Positions 52,327-62,600 of a DNA stretch of 64,000 nucleotides are shown here, piece after piece. The stretch spans positions 1-64,000 of the forward strand of contig NZ_STGM01000004.1 in the NCBI RefSeq assembly GCF_004854025.1. The letters run 5' to 3'. The stretch's first letter is position 1. The number at the start of each line of letters is the position of its first letter. This stretch comes from Microbacterium hydrothermale (lineage in GTDB: Bacteria; Actinomycetota; Actinomycetes; Actinomycetales; Microbacteriaceae). The translations under genes and the position numbers were made by a program. Under the pieces are notes generated by a model. That model searched no databases. It was not told the origin of the DNA and was given only the letters and a program-made list of their open reading frames with translations.

Positions 52327-53175
52327 TTATGCGATCGAGTCCGTCGGCAGCTCCGCGATCACGCGCGGAACGGCCTCCGCGACGTCGAGCGCGGTGATCG
52401 GACCGCCCGCGCCGCCCGCCGCGAGAGAGGCCACCGCCCCCGCGCGTCCGTGCACCCAGGCCGCGGTCGCGGCGCACGCGGCCAGATCGTCGATCCCGGT
52501 GCGTCCCGCCGCGACCGCGCCGGCCGCGAGGGCGCCGAGCACGCCGCCCAGCACGTCGCCCGTGCCCGCGGTCGCGAGCCACGGGGTCCCCGCCGACACC
52601 CGGCGGACCCACCCTCCCGCGGCCGCCACGACGGTCACCGCGCCCTTGGACAGCACCACTCCGCCGAAGGCGTCCGCCGTCTCGCGGGCGATGCGCTCGC
52701 GATCATCGACCGCGGCCTCCGGCAGCCCGAGCACCGCGCGCAAGCGGTCGAGCTCGCGCGCGTGCGGCGTCACGATCACGGGAGCGGTCGCCCCGGCGAC
52801 CAGGTCGAGGGCGCCCGCGTCGACGACGACGGGCAGATCGCCGCTCAGGATGCCGCGCAGCGCGGCGGTCTCGGCGGCGTCGCGCTCGGCGGCATCCGTC
52901 CCCGATCCCACCAGCCATGCCTGCACGCGACCGTCGGCGGTGACCGTCTCGGGCCGGCGCTGCAGCACGAGGTCCTGCGCCCGGGCGGGTCCGAGGTAGC
53001 GCACCATCCCGGTCCCGGTGCGCCAAGCCGCCTCGACCCCGAGCACCGCCGCGCCGGGGTAGCGGGCCGACCCGGTGCGCACGCCGATGACGCCCCGGGA
53101 ATACTTGTCGTCGTCCGCCGTTGGCCTTCGCAGTACGCGGGCGGCATCCTGTGCGCCCCAGTCCGTCGCCGTCAT
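52327..53175 (-). CDS. nnrD: ADP-dependent NAD(P)HX dehydratase
   Basis: The 282-residue ribokinase-fold protein has DDKYSRGVIGVRTGSARYPGA, VVVDAGALDLV, VIVTPHARELDRL and the C-terminal LATAGTGDVLGGVLGAL loop used for nucleotide binding. It repairs hydrated NAD(P)H. The epimerase domain (NnrE) is not fused, so the partner epimerase is elsewhere. ATG 53175 is only 28 bases from the divergent OYE start, leaving little room for two promoters. Confidence 0.92.
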   Translation of the reverse strand: MTATDWGAQDAARVLRRPTADDDKYSRGVIGVRTGSARYPGAAVLGVEAAWRTGTGMVRYLGPARAQDLVLQRRPETVTADGRVQAWLVGSGTDAAERDAAETAALRGILSGDLPVVVDAGALDLVAGATAPVIVTPHARELDRLRAVLGLPEAAVDDRERIARETADAFGGVVLSKGAVTVVAAAGGWVRRVSAGTPWLATAGTGDVLGGVLGALAAGAVAAGRTGIDDLAACAATAAWVHGRAGAVASLAAGGAGGPITALDVAEAVPRVIAELPTDSIA

Positions 53176-53203
53176 GGCGTCACCCTAGAACGCGAAGGTC
53201 CCC

Positions 53204-54262
53204 ATGAGCGCCCTCTTCTCTCCCCTGTCCATCCGCGATATCGCGATCCGCAACCGCCTGTGGGTCTCGCCGATGTGCCAGTACAGCGCCGTGGACGGCG
53301 TGGTGAACGACTGGCATCACGTCCACCTCGCCCAGTTCGCGGCGGGAGGAGCGGGGCTGGTGATCGCCGAGGCCACCGCCGTCTCACCCGAGGGGCGCAT
53401 CTCCCCGCAGGATGCCGGTATCTGGACCGACGCCCAGGCCGAGGCGTGGCGGCCCATCGTCGCCGCCATCCGCGCCCGCGGCGCCGTCGCGGGCGTGCAG
53501 CTCGGCCACGCCGGCCGCAAGGCGTCGACGTCGGCCCCGTTCGCCGGCTCGCGCGGCACGGTCGCCCCCGCCGACGGCGGCTGGAGCACCGTCGCCCCCT
53601 CGGCCCTCGCCTACGCCGACTTCGCCGAGCCCGTCGCCCTCGACGCGGCGGGCATCGAGAAGGTCGTCGCCGATTTCGCGGATGCCGCCCGTCGGGCCGT
53701 CGACGCCGGATTCCAGGTGCTCGAGCTGCACGCGGCCCACGGCTACCTGCTGCACCAGTTCCTCTCGCCCCTGACCAACCATCGCGACGACGAGTACGGC
53801 GGCTCGTTCGAGAACCGCGTGCGCCTGCTCGTGCGAGTGACGCGGGCCGTGCGCGACGCCGCTCCCGCGGCGGCGGTGTTCGTGCGCTTCTCCGCGACCG
53901 ACGCGGCCGAGGGCGGGTGGAGCGTCGACGAGACCGTCGCCGCGTCGCGCCTCGTCGCCGCGGCCGGCGCCGACCTGATCGACCTGTCGAGCGGCGGACT
54001 GGTTCCGCAGCAGCACATCGTGCCCGGTCCGGGCTATCAGGTCGCGTACGCGGACACCGTGCGCCGGGAGACGGGACTGCTCGTGAGCGCCGTCGGGATG
54101 ATCGACGAGCCCGCGCTCGCCGAGAACGTCGTCGCCGACGGTCGGGCCGATGCCGTCATGTCGGCCCGGGAGTGGCTGCGCGACCCGCACTACGCCCTGC
54201 GCGCCGCCGCGCAGCTGGGCGCCGACTCCCCCGCCCCCGCGCAGTACCTGCGGGCGTACTGA
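53204..54262 (+). CDS. Old yellow enzyme (NADH:flavin oxidoreductase, YqjM-like)
   Basis: The 352-residue TIM-barrel flavoenzyme has LWVSPMCQYSAVDGVVNDWH at the N-terminus, GVQLGHAGRKAST, ELHAAHGYLLHQFLSPLTNH (with the substrate His pair), FSATDAAEGGW and the C-terminal DPHYALRAAAQLG. CQYS is the YqjM-type cysteine, which tunes the flavin. It reduces activated alkenes using NADPH or NADH. Divergent from nnrD. Confidence 0.93.
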   Translation: MSALFSPLSIRDIAIRNRLWVSPMCQYSAVDGVVNDWHHVHLAQFAAGGAGLVIAEATAVSPEGRISPQDAGIWTDAQAEAWRPIVAAIRARGAVAGVQLGHAGRKASTSAPFAGSRGTVAPADGGWSTVAPSALAYADFAEPVALDAAGIEKVVADFADAARRAVDAGFQVLELHAAHGYLLHQFLSPLTNHRDDEYGGSFENRVRLLVRVTRAVRDAAPAAAVFVRFSATDAAEGGWSVDETVAASRLVAAAGADLIDLSSGGLVPQQHIVPGPGYQVAYADTVRRETGLLVSAVGMIDEPALAENVVADGRADAVMSAREWLRDPHYALRAAAQLGADSPAPAQYLRAY

Positions 54263-54322
54263 CCCGCGCCCCGGCGGCGCTCCGCGACGCCCCGCTCGCC
54301 CGGCGACGCCCCACCCGGCCGT

Positions 54323-54399
54323 GAGATCACCCGATCGGCGCGAGGTCACACGGACGGAGCGGCGCGGAACGGGTGATCTCGCGCCGATCGGGTGATCTC
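54323..54399. repeat. 22-bp perfect inverted repeat plus direct copy
   Basis: The 22 bases at 54323-54344 are the exact reverse complement of 54378-54399, with a 33-base spacer. The sub-motif GGGTGATCTCG occurs at 54371-54381 and again at 54390-54400, an added direct repeat. The region lies in the 220-base gap between the convergent OYE and CNNM genes, outside any gene. Confidence 0.7.
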
Positions 54400-54428
54400 G
54401 CCGACCGTCGACGGCGAGAACGAGAACA

Positions 54429-54464
54429 CCGGATGCCGCGGGGCCCAGGGCCCGCGGCATCCGG
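54429..54464 (-). terminator. CNNM-gene terminator of inverted GGATGCC motifs
   Basis: CCGGATGCCGCGGG (54429-54442) pairs over 14 bases with CCCGCGGCATCCGG (54451-54464) around GCCCAGGG. It ends about 18 bases past the stop of the CBS-domain gene on the minus strand. Confidence 0.75.
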
Positions 54465-54482
54465 CGTTCTTCTGCGGCGGCG

Positions 54483-55538
54483 TCAGACGAAACGTCGACG
54501 CTCGGTGGCGTCCTGCACCTCGCCGACGAGTTCTTCGATGACGTCCTCGAGAAACAGCACCGCGCGCACGTCGCCGTCCTGATCGCGCACCTGCGCGAGG
54601 TGGCGGCCCGAGCGGCGCATGAGCGCCAGCGCGTCCTCGAGATCGGTGGTCTCGAGCACCGACACCATGTGGTGAACGCGCTTGCCCGGGATGGGGCGGG
54701 CCATGTCGGCATCCGACCCCTCCGCCGCGCGCAGCACGTCCTTCAGGTGCACGTACCCGGTCGGGGTGCCCTCCGCGTCGACGATCACGTAGCGCGAGTA
54801 CCCGTGCTGGGCGACGGCCCGCTCGATCTCGGCCGGGGTGGTCGTCTCGGGCAGCGTCACGAGCTCCGACATCGGCACGGCGATGTCGGCGGCCTTCTTC
54901 TCGGTGAACTCCACCACCGCGGTGACCGTTCCGGACGCGTCGTCGAGCACCCCCTCGCGCCGCGACTGCGTCACGATCGTGGCGACCTCGTCGAGCGTGT
55001 AGGTCGAGGCGGCCTCGTCCTTCGGCTCCACGCGGAACAGCCGCAGCACGTGGTTCGCGGTCCAGTTCAGGGCCACGATGATCGGGTGGAACGCCTTCGA
55101 TACCGCCACCAGCGGCGGGGCGAGCATGAGCACGGCCCGGTCGGGCAGAGAGAACGCCAGGTTCTTCGGAACCATCTCGCCGAACACGACGTGCAGGTAC
55201 GACACCAGCAGCAGGGCGACGACGAACCCGATCACGCCGACCGCCGCCTCGGGAAGTCCCGTGAGACCGAGAGGCCCCTCGAGCAGGTGGTGGATCGCCG
55301 GTTCGGACACGTTCAGGATCAGCAGCGAGCAGATCGTGATGCCGAGCTGGCACGTCGCCAGCATCATCGTGGCGTGCTCCATCGCGTACAGCGCGGTCTT
55401 GGCCGCGCGCGATCCGCGGTCGGCGTGCGGTTCGATCTGCGACCGCCGCGCCGAGATGACGGCGAATTCCGCGCCGACGAAGAAGGCGTTGGCGGCCAGC
55501 AGGACGACCAGCCACGCGATTCCAGCCCAGTCGCTCAT
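54483..55538 (-). CDS. CNNM/CBS-domain transporter-like protein (hemolysin family) I
   Basis: The 351-residue protein has an N-terminal CNNM domain with about four membrane segments (AGIAWLVVLLAANAFFVGAE; VVALLLVSYLHVVFGEMVPK, the GExxPK motif) followed by a pair of CBS domains. It lacks the CorC_HlyC domain of its neighbour. CNNM proteins export magnesium or affect cobalt tolerance. ATG 55538 shares one base with the upstream stop (TGATG). Confidence 0.9.
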   Translation of the reverse strand: MSDWAGIAWLVVLLAANAFFVGAEFAVISARRSQIEPHADRGSRAAKTALYAMEHATMMLATCQLGITICSLLILNVSEPAIHHLLEGPLGLTGLPEAAVGVIGFVVALLLVSYLHVVFGEMVPKNLAFSLPDRAVLMLAPPLVAVSKAFHPIIVALNWTANHVLRLFRVEPKDEAASTYTLDEVATIVTQSRREGVLDDASGTVTAVVEFTEKKAADIAVPMSELVTLPETTTPAEIERAVAQHGYSRYVIVDAEGTPTGYVHLKDVLRAAEGSDADMARPIPGKRVHHMVSVLETTDLEDALALMRRSGRHLAQVRDQDGDVRAVLFLEDVIEELVGEVQDATERRRFV

Positions 55539-56878
55539 CACTGATCACCGCCCTTCGCCGCGCGCACGAGGTCGTCGACGTCCTGCTCCTCGGGTTTCGG
55601 GGTGAACTGCACCCGGTCGACGCGCCGGCCGTCCATGCGCTGCACCGCGAGCACGCCGTCGTCGATCTCGACGGTGTCGCCGACGACGGGGATGCGCTCG
55701 AGGGCGGCCATGATGTATCCGCCCACGGTGTCGTAGACCTCGCCCTCGGGAACCCTCACTCCGGCACGATCGAGCACCTCGTCGGGGCGCAGGTCGCCGG
55801 GGAACGTGACCGACGCGGCCGAGCGGACCACGCCCGCCCGCGAGCGGTCGTGCTCGTCGAGCACTTCGCCGACGATCTCCTCGACCAGGTCTTCGAGGGT
55901 GACGACCCCGGCCGTCCCTCCGTACTCGTCGACCACGATCGCCATCTGGTAGCCGCGCGAGCGCAGCTCCGACACGAGGGTGTCGAGGTGCACGGTCTCG
56001 GGTACGCGCAGGGGCTCGGTGGAGAGGGCGGCGACCGGGACGTCGCCGCGGCGGTCGCGCGGGACGCCGATCGCGGCCTTGAGGTGCACCACGCCGACGA
56101 TGTCGTCCATCGACTCGCCGTAGACCGGGAACCGGCTGTGGCCGGTGCGCCGCGCGAGCTGCACGACGTCGTCCGCGGGATCTCCGGCGGCGAGCGCGTG
56201 CACGCTCGGGCGCGGGGTCATGACGTCGGCGGCGCTCAGGCGCGAGAAGGTGAGGCTCCGATCCAGCAGCGACGCGGTGTCCTTCTCGAGCATGCCCGCG
56301 CTGGCCGAGCGCTTGACGAGGCTCGACAGCTCCTCCGCCGAGCGGGCCCCGGACAGCTCCTCCTTGGGTTCGACGCCGAGGGCGCGCAGCACTCCGTTCG
56401 CGCTGCCGTTGAGCACGAGGATCGCGGGCTTGAAGACCGCGGTGAACGCGACCTGGAAGGGGATGACGAGCTTGGCCGTCTGCCGCGGGATCGCGAGGGC
56501 GAAGTTCTTCGGCACGAGCTCACCCAGGATCATTGACAGCACGGTCGCGAACCCGACGCCGATCACCGCGGCGAGGCCCACGGTGAGCGCCTCGGGCACT
56601 CCCCACGCCTCGAAGGCGGGGCGGAGCAGGTTCGAGATCGCCGGCTCCATCGTGTAACCGGTGAGGAGAGTGGTCAGCGTGATGCCGAGCTGCGCACTCG
56701 ACAGGTGCGTCGAGGTGATGCGCAGGGCGTCGATCGTGAGCGAGAGCCGGGTCTCCCCGGCGGCGCGGCGCGCCTCGAGGTCGGCGCGGTCGAGATTGAC
56801 GAGGGCGAACTCGCTCGCGACGAAGAGTCCGGTTCCCACGGTGAGCAGCAGCCCCACGGCCAGCATGACGTAATCCAT
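55538..56878 (-). CDS. CNNM/CBS-domain transporter-like protein (hemolysin family) II
   Basis: The 446-residue protein has the CNNM domain ([37 protein letters not shown]), a CBS pair ([20 protein letters not shown] and [20 protein letters not shown]) and a C-terminal CorC_HlyC domain ([17 protein letters not shown]). The two proteins form a tandem whose [11 protein letters not shown] is coupled. Divalent-cation export or its control is the likely role. Confidence 0.92.
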   Translation of the reverse strand: MDYVMLAVGLLLTVGTGLFVASEFALVNLDRADLEARRAAGETRLSLTIDALRITSTHLSSAQLGITLTTLLTGYTMEPAISNLLRPAFEAWGVPEALTVGLAAVIGVGFATVLSMILGELVPKNFALAIPRQTAKLVIPFQVAFTAVFKPAILVLNGSANGVLRALGVEPKEELSGARSAEELSSLVKRSASAGMLEKDTASLLDRSLTFSRLSAADVMTPRPSVHALAAGDPADDVVQLARRTGHSRFPVYGESMDDIVGVVHLKAAIGVPRDRRGDVPVAALSTEPLRVPETVHLDTLVSELRSRGYQMAIVVDEYGGTAGVVTLEDLVEEIVGEVLDEHDRSRAGVVRSAASVTFPGDLRPDEVLDRAGVRVPEGEVYDTVGGYIMAALERIPVVGDTVEIDDGVLAVQRMDGRRVDRVQFTPKPEEQDVDDLVRAAKGGDQ

Positions 56879-57033
56879 CAGGCATCACCCCCGCTCGGAT
56901 GCGCGGCGGGAGAGGGTCGTCGGGGCCTGGGTCTACAACTGGGAGGGTCGTCCATCGTGCCGTCGATTCTATGGCAGCGCGAGGCTCGCGGGCCGTGTCT
57001 GCGCGAGACAGCCGACCTGGGGAGGATGGGGGC

Positions 57034-58068
57034 ATGGATGCCACGTCCCCGGCGCAGACGCGCGCCATGGCGGCCGAGTCGGCCGTCGTCCGCCGCTACG
57101 TCCACCGCTACGGTCCGCTCGCCTGGGCGCACGCGGCGACGCCGGGGGCTCCCGGCGCACGCACCTGGCACTACTGGTGGCACGCGCACCTGCTGCACGT
57201 GCTCCGCGACGCCGAGGAGCACCGCCCCGACCCGCGGCGCGCGCGGTTGCTGCGGGCGCTGCACCGCGGCATCACCGTGCGCACGCTCGGTCGGTGGACG
57301 ACCCGGTTTCACGACGACGTGGCGTGGATGACCCTGGCCCTCCAGCGCTACGACGTGCACGACCGGCGTATCGACCGCCTCACGCGGCGGCTGCACGACG
57401 CGATCGACCCCGCGGTGGGGGCGCTGCCGTGGGCGATCGACAGCTCCCTCTACAACGCCCCCGCGAACGGGCCCGCGGCGATCGCCCTGGCGTGGTCCGC
57501 CCATCGCGGCGCGGCGGTCGACCTCGACGCGTGGGTCGCGGTGACGCTCGACGACCCCGCGACGGGGCTGGTGCGCGACGGCGTCGAGCACGGCGTCGTC
57601 CGGTCCGAGCTGTGGACGTACAACCAGGGCGTCGCGATCGGCTCCGCCCTCGCGCTGGCCGAGGGCGCCCCCGACGCCGACGCGCGGGACGCCCACGAGG
57701 CGCGCGCGGCCGCGATCGTGCGGGCCGTGGCCCACTGGTGCGCCTCCGACGACGGGCTGTTCCCCGCCGCCGGAGGCGGAGACGGAGGCCTCTTCGCCGG
57801 CATCCTGGCCCGCTATCTGGCGGAGGCGGCGGTGTGGTTCCGGGCGCATGCGGCCGACGACGGCCACCTCGAGGTGGCCGCCACCGCGGCCGGGCTCGTG
57901 CGCCGAAATGCGGACGCGCTCTGGGACGGGCGCGCGGACGGCCTGTTCCCGGCCGATCCCCGCCGCCCCGCGAGGGCGACGGGCGACGACCTCGACCTCT
58001 CGGTGCAGCTCGGCGCGTGGATCACGCTCGAGGCCGCGGTCGACGTCGAGCGCGCCGTCACCAGCTGA
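57034..58068 (+). CDS. Glycoside hydrolase family 76 protein
   Basis: The 344-residue protein is an all-alpha toroid of the GH76 type: TWHYWWHAHLLHVLRDAEEH, FHDDVAWMTLALQRYDVHD (the DD pair resembles the catalytic aspartates) and SELWTYNQGVAIGSALALAEG. GH76 members are endo-alpha-1,6-mannanases. No signal peptide is seen, so it may act on an intracellular glycan. ATG 57034 has GGAGG in place. It overlaps the guaB1 3' end by 11 bases in convergent orientation. Confidence 0.85.
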   Translation: MDATSPAQTRAMAAESAVVRRYVHRYGPLAWAHAATPGAPGARTWHYWWHAHLLHVLRDAEEHRPDPRRARLLRALHRGITVRTLGRWTTRFHDDVAWMTLALQRYDVHDRRIDRLTRRLHDAIDPAVGALPWAIDSSLYNAPANGPAAIALAWSAHRGAAVDLDAWVAVTLDDPATGLVRDGVEHGVVRSELWTYNQGVAIGSALALAEGAPDADARDAHEARAAAIVRAVAHWCASDDGLFPAAGGGDGGLFAGILARYLAEAAVWFRAHAADDGHLEVAATAAGLVRRNADALWDGRADGLFPADPRRPARATGDDLDLSVQLGAWITLEAAVDVERAVTS

Positions 58069-59518
58069 CCGGCAGCGCCTTGCCCTCCTCGTATCCCGCC
58101 GCCGACTGCAGGCCGACGCGGGCGCGCTCGTGGAACTCCGCGACCGAGGCCGCACCGGCGTAGGTGAACGAGGAGCGCACGCCCGAGGTGATCATGTCGA
58201 GGAGGTCCTCGAGTCCCGGCCGCTGGGGGTCGAGGTAGATGCGCGACGACGAGATGCCCTCGGCGAAGAGCTCCTTGCGCGCGCGCTCGAAGGGATCCAG
58301 ACGCCCGAAGCGCCCCTGCACCGCTTTGGTGGAGGCCATCCCCCACGATTCCTTGTAGAGCAGACCCGCGTCATCGGTGCGCAGGAGCCCGGGCGCCTCG
58401 ATCGTGCCCGCGAACCACGAGCCGATCATGACGGATGCCGCGCCCGCGGCCAGGGCGAGGGCCACGTCGCGCGGGTAGCGCACGCCGCCGTCCGCCCAGA
58501 CGTGCGCGCCGGCGGCGCGGGCCGCCTCCGCGGTCTCGAGCACCGCCGAGAACTGGGGCCGCCCGACCGCGGTCATCATGCGGGTCGTGCACATCGCGCC
58601 CGGCCCCACGCCGACCTTGAGGATCGACGCCCCGGCGTCGGTCAGATCCTGCACGCCCTCGGCGGTGACGACGTTGCCCGCGGCGATCGGGATGCCGAGA
58701 TCCAGGGAAGCGACCTCGCGCAGCGCGCGCAGCATCTGCGCCTGGTGGCCGTGCGCGGTGTCGACGACGAGCACGTCCACGCCGGCGGCCGCGAGGGCCG
58801 ACGCCTTCCCTGCCACATCGCCGTTGACGCCCACCGCGGCGGCGACGATCAGGCGCCCGTGGGCGTCCGTCGCGGGACGGTAGACCGAGTCGCGCAAGGC
58901 GCTGCGCCCCGACAGGGTGCCGACGACGCGGTCGCCGTCCACGACCGCGACGATGTCGACCCCCGCCTCCTCGATGAGGGCGAAGACGGCGCGGGGGTCT
59001 CCGATGCGCTCGACCTCGACGACGGGGCCGTCGCCGCGCGCGATGTCGCCGAGCGTGGCGTCGGGGAGGGCGGTCGCCAGGCGGCGGGCCGGCACGATGC
59101 CGCGGTACGCCGCGAGGTCGAGGACACCGTCGTCGCGGATGTCGGCCACGACGATGCCGCGGCCCGCGACGGGAGGAAGCACCTGTCGGGCGTCGGCGAC
59201 GGTCGCGGTCGGCGGCAGCACGAGCGGTGCGTCCCACGCGACCGGCTGCGACTTGACCCACTCGACGGCCTCGATCAGCTGCGGCAGCGCCAGGTCCTGC
59301 GGGAGCACGCCCAGGCCTCCGCGCCGGGCGAGCGTCGCGGCCAGCCGGGTACCGGTGACCGAGTTCATGTTCGCGGACACGAGGGGGATCGTCGCGCCGC
59401 TGCCGTCGCCGGGGGCGAGGTCGACGTCGAGACGACTGCGCACCTCCGAGTGGCGCGGGACGAGGAACACGTCCGAGTACGTCAGATCGACATCGGGTTG
59501 AGCGCCGGAGAACTCCAT
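58058..59518 (-). CDS. guaB1: GuaB1-type IMP dehydrogenase-related GMP reductase
   Basis: The 486-residue protein has the IMPDH/GMPR barrel: TYSDVFLVPRHSEVRSRLDV, ASILKVGVGPGAMCTTRMMT with the catalytic Cys, and GVRYPRDVALALAAGA. A CBS pair is inserted in the first third. The GVGPGAMC form and full length fit actinobacterial GuaB1, shown in mycobacteria to act as a GMP reductase in purine salvage. ATG 59518 has a GGAG site. It faces the divergent kgd gene. Confidence 0.9.
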   Translation of the reverse strand: MEFSGAQPDVDLTYSDVFLVPRHSEVRSRLDVDLAPGDGSGATIPLVSANMNSVTGTRLAATLARRGGLGVLPQDLALPQLIEAVEWVKSQPVAWDAPLVLPPTATVADARQVLPPVAGRGIVVADIRDDGVLDLAAYRGIVPARRLATALPDATLGDIARGDGPVVEVERIGDPRAVFALIEEAGVDIVAVVDGDRVVGTLSGRSALRDSVYRPATDAHGRLIVAAAVGVNGDVAGKASALAAAGVDVLVVDTAHGHQAQMLRALREVASLDLGIPIAAGNVVTAEGVQDLTDAGASILKVGVGPGAMCTTRMMTAVGRPQFSAVLETAEAARAAGAHVWADGGVRYPRDVALALAAGAASVMIGSWFAGTIEAPGLLRTDDAGLLYKESWGMASTKAVQGRFGRLDPFERARKELFAEGISSSRIYLDPQRPGLEDLLDMITSGVRSSFTYAGAASVAEFHERARVGLQSAAGYEEGKALPVSW

Positions 59519-59670
59519 GGGATCCACTCCATCACACACGTGAATGGCAAGTCCCCGAAGCCGCCCAGAAACCTCGGCTAGGCTGGCAGACGCGTTGGAC
59601 GCTCGTCGTCTTCGACGGCGACGTCGGCGCATCCACAGGAATCTTCATCGAGGAAAGCAGGCGATCGACT
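59519..59670. promoter_or_regulatory. Divergent guaB1/kgd promoter region
   Basis: This 152-base region lies between the two divergent starts. TAGGCT (59579-59584) is a candidate -10 element for kgd, though no clear -35 is found at 16 to 18 bases. No hairpin or operator-like palindrome is obvious. Confidence 0.4.
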
Positions 59671-62600
59671 GTGTCGAGCCAGGTGACGGGCGTCGGTACT
59701 TCGAGCGAGGGCGAGTTCGGCGCGAACGAGTGGCTCGTAGACGAACTCTACGAACAGTTCAAAGCCGACAAGCACTCCGTAGACAAGGCCTGGTGGCCGA
59801 TCCTGGAGGCGTACCACCCGGTCGTCGACGGATCCTCGGCCGCCGCTCCCCCGCCCGCCGCGCCGACTTCGGCGCCGGCGTCCGAGCCCAAGCCGGTGAC
59901 GGCGCCGATCCCGGTCGTCGGTCAGGCCCCCGTGGCCCGCACGACCGCCAAGCCCGCGAAGCCGCAGCCCATCCCGGCGCAGGCGCCGAACGCGGTCCCC
60001 TCGGCCGGCTCGGAGAGCACCGAAGAAGACCGCGTGACGGTTCTGAAGGGGATGCCGAAGGCCCTGGCATCCAACATGGACGACTCGCTCACGGTGCCCA
60101 CCGCGACCAGCGTGCGCACCATCCCGGCGAAGCTGATGATCGACAACCGCATCGTCATCAACAACCACATGTCGCGCACGCGCGGCGGCAAGGTCAGCTT
60201 CACGCACCTCATCGGGTGGGCGCTGATCCAGGCGCTCAAGGAGTTCCCGAGCCAGAACGTCTACTACGCCGAGATCGACGGCAAGCCCTCGGTCGTGGCC
60301 CCCGCGCACGTGAACCTGGGCATCGCGATCGACATGCCCAAGCCCGACGGCTCGCGCGCCCTCCTCGTGCCCAGCATCAAGCGCGCCGACACGCTGTCGT
60401 TCGGCGAGTTCCTCGCCTCCTACGAAGACCTCGTGCGCCGGGCTCGCGGCAACAAGCTGACCCCGGCCGACTTCCAGGGCACGACGGTGTCGCTGACCAA
60501 CCCCGGCGGCATCGGAACGGTCCACTCCGTCCCGCGCCTCATGCGCGGACAGGGCGCGATCATCGGAGCCGGTGCGCTCGACTACCCCGCCGAGTTCATG
60601 GGTGCGAGCGAGAAGACGCTCAACGAGCTGGCCATCGGCAAGACGATCACCCTCACCAGCACCTACGACCACCGCGTCATCCAGGGTGCCGGCTCGGGCG
60701 AGTTCCTCAAGAAGGTCCACGAGCTGCTCATCGGGCAGCGCGGCTTCTACGACGACATCTTCGCCGCCCTGCGCATCCCCTATGCGCCCATCCACTGGGC
60801 CGCCGACATCAGCGTCGACGTCTCCGAGCGCATCGACAAGAGCGCGCGCGTGCAGGAGCTCATCAACTCGTTCCGCGTGCGCGGCCACCTCATGGCCGAC
60901 ATCGACCCGCTCGAGTACGTGCAGCGAACGCACCCCGACCTCGAGATCGAACAGCACGGGCTCACCTTCTGGGACCTCGACCGCGAGTTCGTCACCAACG
61001 GCCTGGGCGGCAAGCGCGTCGCCAAGCTCCGCGACATCCTGGGTGTGCTGCGCGACTCGTACTGCCGCACGATGGGCATCGAGTACATGCACATCCAGGA
61101 CCCGGCCCAGCGCCAGTGGTTCCAGCGCAACGTCGAGGTCAAGTACACCAAGCCCGGCCACGACGAGCAGCTGCGCATCCTGTCGAAGCTCAACCAGGCC
61201 GAGGCGTTCGAGACGTTCCTGCAGACGAAGTACGTCGGTCAGAAGCGCTTCAGCCTCGAGGGCGGCGAGTCGCTCATCCCGCTCCTCGACCAGATCCTGC
61301 AGGGTGCCGCCTCGGCCGGCCTCGACGGGGCCGCGATCGGCATGGCCCACCGCGGTCGCCTGAACGTGCTGACCAACATCGCGGGCAAGACCTACGGTCA
61401 CGTGTTCCGCGAGTTCGAGGGTGCCGTGGCCGTGGGCAGCAAGCGCGGCTCCGGCGATGTGAAGTACCACCTCGGCACCGAGGGCACGTTCGTCGGCGAC
61501 GCCGGCGACGAGCTCCCCGTCTACCTGGCCGCCAACCCCTCGCACCTCGAGACGGTCGACGGCGTGCTCGAGGGCATCGTCCGCGCCAAGCAGGACCGCA
61601 AGCCCATCGGCACCTTCTCGTGGCTGCCCATCCTCGTGCACGGCGACGCCGCGTTCGCCGGTCAGGGCGTGGTCGTCGAGACGCTGCAGATGTCGCAGCT
61701 GCGCGGGTACCGCACCGGCGGCACGATCCACGTCGTGGTCAACAACCAGGTCGGCTTCACCACGACGCCGACCGACGCCCGCACCTCGGTCTACGCGACC
61801 GACGTCGCCAAGACGATCCAGGCTCCGATCCTGCACGTCAACGGCGACGACCCCGAGGCCGTCGTGCGCGCCGCGGAGCTGGCGTTCCAGTACCGCGAGG
61901 AGTTCCACCGCGACATCGTGATCGACCTCGTCTGCTACCGCCGTCGCGGTCACAACGAGGGCGACGACCCGTCGATGACGCAGCCGCTCATGACCAACCT
62001 CATCGAGGCGAAGCGGTCGGTGCGTCGTCTGTACACCGAGTCCCTCGTCGGTCGCGGAGACATCACCGAAGACGAGTACGAGCAGGCGAAGCAGGACTTC
62101 CAGAACCGCCTGGAGGTCGCCTTCGCCGACACGCACGAGGCCGAGACCGGCACCAACCCGGTCGTGACCACCGACGCGGCCGACGAGCCCGCCGTCGGCG
62201 CTCCCGAGACCACCGGCGTCTCGCGCGAGGTCGTCCAGCACATCGGCGACGCGTTCGTGAACAAGCCCGACGGCTTCACGGTGCACACCAAGCTCCAGCA
62301 GCTGCTCGACAAGCGCCTCGACATGAGCCGCAACGGCAACATCGACTGGGCCTTCGGCGAGCTCCTCGCCTTCGGTTCGGTGCTGATGGAGGGCACCCCG
62401 GTCCGTCTCGCGGGTCAGGACTCGCGCCGCGGCACCTTCGTGCAGCGCCACGCGGTGCTGCACGACCGCGACAACGGCCAGGAGTGGCTGCCGCTGGCCA
62501 ACCTCAGCGAGAACCAGGGCCGTTTCTGGGTCTACGACTCGCTGCTGAGCGAGTACGCCGCGATGGCGTTCGAGTACGGCTACTCGGTCGAGCGCTCCGA

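Noticed and set aside
50947..54324. A 1125-codon plus-strand frame
   Set aside because: It runs antisense to the GT87 and nnrD genes and through the OYE gene in another frame. Its product is low-complexity His/Arg/Asp-rich sequence; the genes on the other frames have clear motifs.
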